From assembly GCF_041296385.1 (NCBI RefSeq), contig NC_091019.1, forward strand, positions 9,819,264 to 9,883,263: a DNA stretch of 64,000 bases, in the 5' to 3' direction. Positions 51,101-62,300 of the stretch are shown piece by piece; position 1 is the first letter of the stretch; every line of letters begins with the position of its first letter. The stretch comes from Aphelocoma coerulescens. Taxonomy: Eukaryota > Chordata > Aves > Passeriformes > Corvidae. The notes under the pieces were generated by a model, which ran no database searches, had not been told where the DNA came from, and worked only from the letters and a program-made list of their open reading frames with translations. Made by a program: the position numbers and the translations under genes.

Positions 51101-52347
51101 ACTACATATTTAAGCTGTCTTGCATCATCAGTTTTCAAGCAGAACACATTAGTGAGTGATCACACTAATCAGAATGTACTACAGCTTGATAATGTTTTTC
51201 ATAATTAGAATTATTTTGTCAGTCATTTTAGGCCAAGTATTTAAAACACAAAATTACAAATATTTCAACAACTAAAATCTCAAAACCTCATGGGATTTTT
51301 TCCTCACTTCTCATGAGTGTAATTTTTCTTGTGTATTTGTATTTCTTTGGAGTCCTCTCAAGAATGGCACCATAGCATGAGAACCAGAAAAAAAACTTAC
51401 TAGAAACAAAAGTAGAAAGAGGCTCTCCAGCTAGAAAAGTTTAGCAAGATACTGGATTCATTTTTATATCACAATCATTTTCCAAGTCCAATTTCAGCTA
51501 TTCATTTTATATAGCATTTCCCGATTGCTCTTGAATCTATTTATGTTCTTTGACTATAGATTTTGCTATGCAGTTAAGTAAAAGACACCTGAAAAAAGAT
51601 TAGCAATGATATTCTCACTGGTTTAAAGTAATAGAAATTAAATATACCCAATGTAATTTGTTCTCTGCTAAAATTACTCTTCCATGGTTAGTTACTGAGT
51701 TTTCTTATTAGGTCAAATATACTTAAGAACAGTGATATCCCACTAGTTCATGTTACTGACAATGGAACATTGCCTGTCCCTGTTCAAGGCTAGGTATCAG
51801 AATAAACCCTAACATATAGGAATGTCTCTCCCATGATCACCTCTTAGCTACAAAGGGCAACTCAGTTAAAAATGCACGATGATAGATGGAACTAGAAGCA
51901 TCCCTCAAGAAACAGGGGTGATTGTAACCAGTAATCATTTTGGATTAGGAAGAGAAAGTTCTTGCTAAAGGAAAAGGGAGGATGACACATCTGGATCGTC
52001 AGTCACGGAGTCTGTACTTTCCTTCTTGCTTCCCTCTGAGGAAGATGCCTGGCAGTTATGTACTCAAGTCCTTTTAGGACAAATCATATCGTTGCCTCAC
52101 ATTCCTGGAGGAGTTGGCTGTTACGTGACAAACAAAATCCTTTCTTCTTTAAAGTCCCAACAGGAGGTTGCCTGTTCTCACAGCATTGCCTCTTCTACAA
52201 GTCCAGAGTCTCTGCAGAAGAAAGTAGCAAGACGAGTGGATTTGGGAGCAACAAGCAGAGCATGTTCTGTAGCTCCTCAGGAGATCCTGTCTGCAGGATT
52301 CCCCTGTACTCACAGAGAAGCCCTTCAAAACTGTCCCATAGACTCAG
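42128..52347. other. Unique DNA, no gene seen (10.2 kb)
   Basis: Includes an A15 run at 43301-43315, a splice-site pair that could bound a 28-nt exon (44161-44188), a small inverted repeat at 48203-48221 (ATGAGCTC, 3-nt spacer, GAGCTCAT), a T11 run at 49864-49874 and another splice-site pair around 50682-50759. Unique sequence of slightly higher GC lies at 44690-45190 and 52020-52340. None of it shows a recognised gene or repeat. Confidence 0.55.
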
Positions 52348-52545
52348 AGAATCACAAAATGGTTTGGGTTGGAAGGGACCCTAAAGCTCATCTCATTCCA
52401 ACCCCCCTGCCATGGGCAGGCACACCTTCCACCAGACCAGGTTGCCCAAAGCCCCATCCAACCTGGCCTTGGACACTTCCAGGGATGAGGCATCAGGACA
52501 ACAGCTGCTCAGGACAACCTTTTCCAGTGCCTCACCAGCTCATGA
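52348..52545 (-). mobile_element. CR1 LINE, short 5'-truncated copy
   Basis: The plus strand shows the reversed CR1 3' end (AGAATCACAAAATGGTTTGG, TTGGAAGGGACC), the CCCCCCTGCCATGGGCAGG block, CCCATCCAACCTGGCC and TTCCAGTGCCTCACCA, then similarity ends. It carries only the last part of ORF2 and the 3' UTR. It shares the first about 200 bp with the copy at 9641, in the same orientation. A 190-codon plus-strand open frame (52026-52598) runs through it, but more than a third of that frame is antisense CR1, so it is not taken as a gene. Confidence 0.9.
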
Positions 52546-53525
52546 CACAGCTGCTGTGCTGGCCACAGGAGTACCAGACCCCCAGCAGAAAGGCATGACT
52601 TTATCACTCATGGCTGTTCTGGCCCCATTAAATTAAAAGTAGCTCCATGTCCTCTTCCATGAATGTACATAATATACATTGATCTTTACATAATAACAAG
52701 AGAGAGAGATTACTAATGGAGCCTCCTGGATATTATCTAAATCACTAATTATTTTTTCATAATTTGACATACAGTACCATTTAATATTTTATGTTGATGA
52801 TAGTCAGTCCACCAAGAGGTTTTCAGTGAATTGCAACATACTGAAATGCTGCATTGAAATATTGAAGTCTCAAAACGAAGATAAGATCACTCACTTGTAG
52901 GAAATAAAGCTCTAAAAACAAACTCTGCATTTATAAAATAAATGGAAAAATTCCTCGTGCATTTAAAAAGAGCAGAAGGAGTTAGAAAGTAAGATGAGAG
53001 ACTGGGGAACGTTAACTACAGCATTAAAAAGAAGCATTTTCTTCATTTAATACGATACCTTCTTTGTATAGGCTGAAAACATAAAATATTACTGAATATA
53101 TAAATCTCAAACAGAAGTAGCTGTAGGTGGCTTGGAACAAGTAAATGCTGTGTTTATACAAGTACAGTGTTCTGCAAGCAATATTAGTCAGCCATTGAGC
53201 AGGTTCCCTGTGCTCCAGTACACTGAATACGTGCATAATTAGGGCTTGTTTGCGTGACATCTGGTGGGGAAATAATATCACATCTGATATGAAAGATACA
53301 AAAATATTTTCATAAAACAAAAAATTGCAGTGGAACAGGACCATGATGTTCCTTTTCATAACAAGCAGCCTCACATCAATAAAATTCAGTCATCCTACAA
53401 TACCAACTGTATCAGCTCTCCAGAACAGAAAATAAGTCAGTATGCAATTAGATGTAATTTTCCAAGATTTTCAAAATTCAATTTCCTTTAGCTCCTTGTG
53501 TCCACAGAAAAGAGAACTCAGGTAA
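52546..53525. other. Unique AT-rich DNA, no gene seen
   Basis: About 1 kb between the CR1 fragment and the short LTR. A 116-codon minus-strand open frame (53024-53374) is AT-rich with no recognisable family. Confidence 0.6.
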
Positions 53526-53762
53526 TGTCGAATGGACGCAGATGACTGGTGTTGAGTAAATCAATTTATTATTCAAAGATCTGACTGAGCAGCCCAAAGC
53601 TTTCACTGCTTAGAGGCATTTTATATATGCATAGTCCTAATAAATCTGTGCTGTACACGTTATTCTGCAGAATAACGTCTGTAGAGCAAAGTCTATTCCC
53701 TTCTGAGTGTCACTGGATTAGAATTGGGGTATGAAACCTTGTTGTCTGCAACATTCTCAACA
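53526..53762 (-). mobile_element. Compact 237-bp solo LTR of an endogenous retrovirus
   Basis: The ends are canonical: the plus strand starts TGTCGAATG and finishes CATTCTCAACA, imperfect inverted termini with TG...CA. Both sides carry the 4-bp duplication GTAA (53522-53525 and 53763-53766). On the minus strand the order is U3, a TATA-like TATATAA (53621-53627), then about 50 bp later AATAAA (53565-53570) and a short U5. This is the layout of a retroviral LTR. A 4-bp duplication is usual for class I (gammaretrovirus-like) elements. The element is short for an LTR and no viral genes flank it, so it is a solo LTR. A non-retroviral element with TG...CA ends is the main alternative, but the TATA/poly(A) pair argues against it. 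Confidence 0.72.
53657..53678. repeat. 22-bp perfect palindrome in the LTR U3
   Basis: The half site ACGTTATTCTG is followed directly by its reverse complement, with a PstI-type CTGCAG centre. It lies about 30 bp upstream of the TATA motif of the minus-strand LTR, where a dimeric transcription factor could bind. It may equally be a chance feature. Confidence 0.9.
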
Positions 53763-56700
53763 GTAAGAAAACAAAAAGTGAATCCAAATGAAAATGAAAA
53801 TGAATCTAAAGGGGGAGGAGTTGAAGAGTGTTGCACTGGACTCTAAAGATAAATCTCTATTCTTGCTTATATTAAATCAAGGATGTTTAGTGATCACACA
53901 AATATCCCTCCCTGTATTCTGGGCAGGGCTGTTCCAAGTCCTGAGCAGGTTTTTTCACAACTGGCTCAAATACCAGAGCACTGTGCCATGTCCTGCTTGA
54001 GCTGTGTCATATTAACATACTCGTTATAACTTCTGCATTACTGACCACCTCTTCCTCCCAAATACAAAGATTACTCTTACATAGACCAAAATTCAAGTCA
54101 GTGGCATGAACAGAAATGAGGCCAAACTCAAAAACAAGAGTCCTACACATCTCTGGTTCTGATTTTTCAGGATCAAGTTGTGCAAAACACTGCAGATTTT
54201 CATATCTTCCTAAGCAGGGATCTTCATCCTGCAGAATGCGGTGCCCTGCTTGATGCCTATGCATATACAATATAATTTATGCCGTTGAATAATTTCTTGG
54301 AGTTCTCTTTTTTTAGCATGGAAAGCCTGTATGGAGTGAGGATGACAACACCATTTTGAAAATTTCTGTTGTAAGTATTTATTTGGGCAATAACATCCAG
54401 TAAAAATAGATCATGATCCACCTCAAGTGGTTTCAGGCAAGACCACTGTCTGTAAATCCAGCAGAAAAAGAGCAGTGTCTGAACTCTCAGAAAGAACGAA
54501 GTAAAGCTGCTCCACAGTCAGAAGCACTGTGGGTTATTGCAGAAGCAAAGTAATTCCTGTCAAGTACTCCTTAACACTGGGATTTAAAAGCATTTTTCCC
54601 AAGTGTGTGAAACTCATTATCAATGTGAAACACTATAGTTGCTGCTACTCGCTGTATCAGCATAAGAAATCTCCCCTCAGCATTTCTCCTTGCCCAGTGT
54701 GTGAGCAGACAGCTCACAGACCTGGAGCAAGGGAACAGCACGCTGCTCTCTTGAGCTGAACAGTTGCTTCTGCTGAGCTCCAAATGGCATCCCCGAGTAG
54801 CTTTTCCCATTCACTGAAAGTGGGACTTGTGCTGTAGCCCTTTCCTTCTCCTAAGGACTGTGTACCACTGACATACAAACCACCACAGCCCTGCCTTCGC
54901 AGCAGGCACTCACAGGACAGGAGCTGCCTCGTTAAGAAAACCAGCTCCAAACGGGAAAAAGCTTTTAATCCTTTACAACGGAAATACCAGTCCTTAGAAG
55001 GAGCAAGGTTCAAGATACAACAGCTTGAAGGCTGGAGAGGATGTAATAATGAATCTGCCTTTGGAGGCAGTGGTGAACCTCTATAATTAACACAATATTC
55101 TTACCAGCAGTTACTGAAAAATAACAACAAAAACCTCTTAACTTTGCTCACTGAATTTATGATGTTTTCTGTCATTTGGACTCAGTTCCTGAGTCTGCTT
55201 GGATTCATTAACACCAGAGAGCTACAAAAATGAAGCGCTCATCACAGAGAAAGGGTCCAGAGAATGCTCACAGCACTGTATCAAACACTGGGAGTTCAGG
55301 AAAAAAACGAAGCTGAAGGAAGGCATTGCAATATACTGATTGCATATTTTTTTTTAAGGCTTTCATTCCAAGCTATTTGGGATGCATGTTCTCCTTCACC
55401 TTCATATTTTCACTGCTTATGATTGCTCCTTTCTGGGACTGCCAGTGGGCTACAGAGGTGATGAGGGTGGTTGAGGGCTCTGTGAAGAAGCAAGCCCTAG
55501 GAAAGAGATGGAATTTTGCTTTGTGACCCTCAAAACTTAAATCTTGGTGTTTGGGCTTGCAGGTACTCTGGAATTTTCCATCATATTTCAGTCTGCAGGC
55601 ATGGATGGTTCCGTGAAAACTGCTTGGATATTCTGGTTCTCAAATATGTGCATCTGTGTGCACAAATAATGGGAAAAACTACTCCGGCTTTCTTTGAAAC
55701 AATGACATTGCAGGTCCAATCACCATTTTAACAACATATTCCACATTCAGAATTTCAGTACAAACCACGTAGCTCACCTCCCACCTTTGGCAAACTGACC
55801 AAATGGAAAGCATCACTCCAGCATTTTTTCATTAATTTAGTCCATATCAGGCTAATTTTTAGACACCTTTTCAAGTATTTCAACCATTATAAAATGATGG
55901 TACAGAGCTAAGGTACTTTGTAATACATACAAGACACAAATTTAGATATGCTGTCATTTGCTATGGCTGTGTTTACTTAATACCAACATCTGCTCCAGTT
56001 CCAACAATGACACTGCTGCAAGAACAGCAAAAAAACCTAATTGTCTCAATGAAAAGATTAAGAAATACTACAGTTCATGCTCTAGGCACCTTTCTGGATG
56101 TCAGCCCAAATCAGAACATCATTAGTTATTTCCCAGCTTCCCAGTACCATCTTTGGGACCCACACATCCAACAGCTGAAAAATAGCCTTGTGTTTGAAAA
56201 TCCATGAAAATGTTCTGGCCTGTCAGCACAAGGAAGCTGTCTGAAAAAAGGAAGTGATAACACAGCTTAGGAGAAATAATCGTAGATGTACTGGCAGCAG
56301 TAAAACACTGAAGAAATAAGACCTGGGGATGATTCAGGGACAAAAAACAAGAGTAGCAAAAAGCTTAACAATTGGTCAGTACTTAAGGCTCTGAAAAGTA
56401 CATTTTCAATTTTGGGTGGCACAATAGAAACCTTGAGCTACAACTGCATCTTAGAAGATGTCTATGGTTACCAGCAAATGCAGGGCTTTTGTCAGCGCCC
56501 AAAAAGGCCTGAACAGTCCTCCCCAGCCTCACTTGCTGCCCCCACCCACAGCCCTGCCTGTGGCTCCAGGAGCCCCATTTAACGCTCCTCGTAGGACAGT
56601 GAGGAGACCCCAGCCCCTGTGGCTGTGAGATCATGCAGTTCCTGCCTTTCCCAGCCCTTGGGAAAGGAGCCAGCCCTTGCTGCCCCCAAACACATTTCTT

Positions 56701-57531
56701 TCACCACCTCAAATTGCCATTCATGTTATGTGTTAGTCTGGCATCAGGAGAACCTTTTAAAGCATAGAACAGAGGTCAAAAGTATTAGGAGCATTTCTTT
56801 GGACAATCCTATAATGTAAGATGCCTGACTAGTTAGGTGAACTTTTTAAATCACATATAATGTTTCATGTGGCAGTACAACTGAGACTGTGCTTGAAAAT
56901 CTTGTGGGTTCTCTGGCTGCTTTTATTAGGTATAATTCAAAACTACAGAAAATCACAGAAATAAAAAAGAAAGCTGAAATATCTTTTGTTCTCTCCTCTC
57001 AAAAGAAACAAATCAGTCAAGCCATCAGAAATTTTCAAAAATAAGTAGTGGTCTGAATGTCTTTATTTCTGGGTGCCCAAAAATGAGACTTTTTCTGCAT
57101 GAATTCAGAAGTAAATCTCTTTACAGTCACTCCATTTCGCTTAGGAGTTGAGTTGTCCAGTATCACAAAGCAATTCTGGAAATATTTTCTTGTAAAACAG
57201 GTCAAAGAGCAGCAAATTAGTACAATTTCTAATTCCTAGAGTCTTCTCACATTTTCTAAATATTTCAAAGGTAGAAAAATGCTAATTGTCCATTAAACTA
57301 TGAGTAACAGAAAATATTTTACTAGCCAGAGAAAACAGTTTTGTCTTCTAACTTATGGAATCATCCTATCAGTTATTAGAGGAGATGTTCACAAGTAAAA
57401 TGGCACCAAAATAACAATTCCTTCTTGCAGATTCTCAGAAACATTAGACCTTGTTCCCCTCATTTACTCAGACCTTTATAGCATTTTGATCATTAATTTT
57501 GAGATCTATGAGTCCTGAATAAGTAACAGTG

Positions 57532-57620
57532 CTTATAATAGCTATAATAGAAATAGCTATAATAATAGAAATATAAGAAATTAAATGTAAATTAATAAGA
57601 AATTTAATATAAGAAATAAA
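57532..57620. repeat. AT-rich imperfect direct repeats
   Basis: Words such as AGCTATAATAGAAAT, AGCTATAATAATAGAAAT and ATAAGAAAT recur several times in tandem with small changes. This is low-complexity DNA of slippage origin. Confidence 0.8.
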
Positions 57621-58182
57621 CATATACCGAAATAGATGCTGGAGTATAAATTATTATACAATTCCTCTACTGTGCTCTCTGCAGTAGGATAGATTCTTGC
57701 TAAAATAACATTTATCTGAGCTTGTCATCTGGCACAGAGCAAAAGACAATGATGCCCTTTAAACATTGAATTAAAAATATTTTCTATTTCTTCCCTGTGA
57801 TAAAACCATATTTTTCTTTAGTATGTGTATCTGCAGCTAATATTTAAGAAAGACTTTAACTGAAAAGATATTATTCCTCAGCTTCTTAACTTGAAAATAC
57901 GCAAGATTTCTACTTTGAAATAATGTCCTGCCATTTTGAATGCAAAGAGGGATCATCTTCCTTCATGCTTGAAACCTGAAAAATAGTCCATGTCTTAAAT
58001 TCCTGAAGAATTCAGGGCAAATTGAGGGCATCTTTAAAGTAAAAACCCACTAATGAAACAGAAGGTATTTAACCTGAAATATACAGTCTGTGGAATGTGT
58101 AACTTGTAATACAAATACAGTTTTGGATAAAAAACTAGAGATACCTTTGATCAGTATCAACAGTCCTCTGCAGTTTTCTGCA

Positions 58183-58219
58183 TTCAGGCTCCCTGTGCAA
58201 TTCAGGCTCCACTGTGCAA
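58183..58219. repeat. 18/19-bp tandem duplication
   Basis: TTCAGGCTCCCTGTGCAA is directly followed by TTCAGGCTCCACTGTGCAA. The copies differ by one inserted A, indicating a fairly recent duplication. Confidence 0.92.
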
Positions 58220-59320
58220 GAAAAACTCACTGAATGACACCCTGAATTCATTACAAAGCTGTGCCAGCAGGGAGACAATAGGCAGAAATTAAAGTTCATT
58301 CATACAGTGGATGATCCACAACAAGGACAGATATCACGGGCTCTGACTGAAAACCAAACCTCCACTGATCTCAGTGGAATGTGGCTGAATCCACAGTGCA
58401 GGGCAATACCCCAGCAGTGTCCTTTGATTGCACAAGGCACAGGAAACAAGGGAATGCAGTCTCCCCGTGTATGTGACTTCATTTCTTTCCACAGCACATC
58501 GTGGGGTGCTGCTCCCCTTGCAATGAGGATGAACACACAGTGGAGCACCCTGGAACATCCCTTCTCTACAGCAAAATTCTGCACCAAAATCATACCAACA
58601 TAAATACAAACGAGGAGAGCTGATTTTCTCCTTGGTTGTCCTACACTGCAGTGCCAGGTGCTGCCTAGTATTGACACAAGAAACTTTGCAAGACTTCAGT
58701 AACTTGCAAGAATTCAATAATTTTTAAAAAACCCTTACTTTATTCTGACTGCTAAGAACAGAAAAAAAGTATGTATCTAAAATTAAAGATGATGCCTTTG
58801 ACCTACCTGACTACCTGACTATCCATCCTCCTCCCTTACTCTGAACACAAATGCCCCAAGAACATTTGAGCAAGAGATTAAAAACAAAGAGAGACCAAAA
58901 TCTCTCTTGAACATGTACTGTCCTTTCCTACTTCTTGTAGCAACTGCAACACCTGAGAAACCTGCTCCACCGCAGTGTCCCTTTTGACTTTAAGCAAATT
59001 GCTTGTTCCTCAGTTCAGGAAGCATTTTACAACCCAATTCCTTGTGAAATGAATGGAATTCAGGTACTGAAAAGTACATTTAGTGAATGCAGACCTGAGA
59101 CCCTTTACAGCTTAGGAACTGCAGATTGGAGTCTTCAAGACCTCCGTGTCTGGAAAGGTTGCATGGCATTACCAAGCAAATAACAGAACTTTTGCACTCA
59201 GCAGGATACTTGTGGTAGGAACATGGACTTCCCAGCCAGACTGAAAATCTCACAGGACCCTGTCCCATCCCACTTTGTGCTGCCCAGCACAAGGAGCATC
59301 TTCCCAGTCACACAATGCCA

Positions 59321-59338
59321 CAGCAGCAGCTGCTGCTG
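59321..59338. repeat. (CAG)3(CTG)3 palindrome
   Basis: Three CAG units are followed without spacer by three CTG units and one partial further unit. The 18-bp core is a perfect palindrome able to form a CAG/CTG hairpin. Confidence 0.93.
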
Positions 59339-62300
59339 CTCCTGAGACCAGGGAACCTGGAAGAGAAACAATGCATGAAGCACCTCTTTGTAGTTGCAGA
59401 TCAGTTCAACCAGTTTGCTCCCAGTTTGGTTTTACTGGCAATACCATAAATGCTCAAATGAAGGAAATAAAAGAAGTTTTTACTTACCTACTTTCCCTCA
59501 ATTAGTATATTTTATAAGATTTTTTTACATGTAATGTAAGATTTCTCTTCTTTCCTTCTTATGTATTTATTTTCCAAAGGGCCTGTTGCAGAAAAGGTCT
59601 CAAGGCATATTATAATTGTACAGAAAAGGATTAAAAATAAGAATTAATTCAACTATCTCAGTACGTAGTTCTTTAATGAGTTTTCCTTCAGAATTAATTT
59701 CTGAACATACAAAAAGCATGGCAGCAATATGTAGAGTACCTGGGTGTCAGGTACAAAACATTTAGGCACTTTAACCCACAATTAATCTGTCAATCACTTT
59801 GTCCACATTAGATGGTCTCTGTGGAAATGAAGGGACGTTCATTTTTACAAAAGTGCCATTTTTCTGCAAGCATTTGTTTTAAATGGAGGTGCAAAAATAT
59901 AATAAATCTGTCAACTAGTATTCACTGCAAAATTTGAAGCATTTGGACATTCAGTTATAGCAAGAGGAAAGTGTATACCCTGCCCCACGTCTACAGAAGT
60001 TATTCTGTTATTTAGACATTTAATGATAAGAAAAGTATGTAATTTATATGCTGGATATTATAGTTGGGCATTTTTTAAGGTTTGTTTTTATTTCTTACTC
60101 TCTCATGTCAATTAATTAAAAATTTAAAAATATTTATGTATTTATAACTGGGTCCAATGACAGTAAAAAGTAATAAGGAACCAGTAAAAATTAGAGGAAG
60201 TCAGTGACATGGTCTAAACACAATGGATAGATTATATTTAATTTGAGGATTATCTATAAAGTTTAAATATTATGTTAAAAATTAATTGATATTCAGAATT
60301 AGTTTAATGAGTCCAGGATGACCACAAACACACATTTCATTTTTCAGTGCTGTGAGAGATAGACTTTTCAGGAACTAGCTACAAATGGAATAGGCTTTCT
60401 GATATTTTGCTGGTTTTCCATAGTGCATTTATCCTACATTTATGCAAATATGAAGTACCTCATGTTCTTGGGCAGCTCAGCACCGAATTTTCAAATCCCA
60501 AGTCAAATGACTCTCAACACCTGAAAGCAAATTTGACAGGAATCTTCCATGTCAGGAGTTGCACTCCAAGATCCTTTATTCAAGGTTATGGCCTTGATCC
60601 CAAACTCTTTCCACACCAGCATTATGCAAACTCATTTTCACATTCCAAAGCTATTTGAAAAGATTTACGGACTGAAAACACACTCAAATCCCAACTTTTA
60701 TGAGCAGAAGAATGCCTGTTAGTATCCCCAAACACCAAGGACACTATAGTCATGAATGAGATGTAATCATGATAGCAATGGGGCTTTTCATCCCCTGGAT
60801 CTCCCCAAATTTATTCTGCATTACATGAACACCACAGAGCTGGATTCTACACACAAGAACCTATGTAAACAGAAGAATTTTCCTTCAAATACAAACAAAT
60901 TATATTTTCCATCAAATGGAATTAGCCTCTTGTGGAATCATTCCAGAAAGCTTAATTGAACACTAGAAACCTTCACCACTAACTGGGTTACACAACACTT
61001 CTTTTGGTAGAAGGTTCAGCATCCAGGCTGATGTTTTCAAGGAATAAATGTAACACGAGAAATGTAATAAAGAAAAAAATTATGGATCTCTGAAGTCAGC
61101 CATTAAATCCAATGCTTCAGCTAGCAAAACTCTCTCCTTATGAGCCTGGCCTTGGCACTTAAGATTACTATAAAAATATTAGAAAATTCTTTCAATAAAT
61201 GCCAGCACACTGTTAAGTATCAGAATATATTTGAAATCCGATTTGGTGCTGCTGTGATTCCATGAATTCTAATGGAACTCCTCCAATTTTTTCACCACTT
61301 CAAGTGAACCTGAAATATCTCATTTTGCATTATTTTTAGCTGAAATGTATGTCAATGTGAAATCATTTGAACTACATTAGTAGAACTAAAATGATCCCCA
61401 GTGTAAATCCATTCACATCAGCTACATCAGGAATGCATTTACCACTATAATTTAAAATGTAAAATGCCCAAATCACAATAAAATTATTTTTCTGAGAGTT
61501 GTCTGTATCACTGGGAAAGATGTGACAGAAGCAGGAGTAGTAACTTGGAGCCGTAACAGCTCAATTAGAGGGTTTCTCTGGCACACAATTTCAACCAAAG
61601 TAATACTTAACACAAATTTCTATTTCTTGTAAAGTACTTGGGATCTTTGGGTTTTAGCATGTTAGTGGTAGGACTTTGGCATTTTAAAACTATGTTGTGA
61701 CTGGATCAATAGATAGTTGAATAATCAAATTAGAAAGCGAAGTAGAGCTATTTGCTTCCATTCTGGAATGCACAATTCTTTCTGTGATTCAGAATGTTCT
61801 ACCCAACTGATAGCACAAGCTAGCATTGAACTATATAGGTTTTTTTTATCATGACAAAGTACAGAGGTTTATTCACTGCAGCAGGCTCCGCTGTTACCTG
61901 AGGATACACCTCCCCAGCACTGCAGTGTGTAGGGCTGACACACCCAGAATGTTGCTCTGCCAACTGCTACGAGGCCCTACAGTCAGACCTTTTCCTTCTG
62001 AGAGCAAGGTACTGCTCTGGAAACAGCACAGCACAGACATCACATGCTTGTTTTAAATTGAAAAGGTGTGTACTGGTAGCAGAGCAGCTGAACAACCAGC
62101 TGGAGCACTCCCGTCATGCTGAGCTCTGTGGCTACAGTATGAATGTATTTTAAAAGTGATTCAAAGTGTTTTCTTATTTCCATTAGAGGTCTGGAATTCC
62201 ACCTCTTATGAACCACCTGCCCTTCCAACCAGTCAATACTGCAAACATGTACTACTTATCTTCTCTAACTTCTTTATTTACCTAATTAGTATTTCATTCA

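Noticed and set aside
52026..52598. 190-codon plus-strand open frame
   Set aside because: Its second half is antisense CR1 and the first half has no recognisable domain. It is best explained by chance plus repeat sequence.
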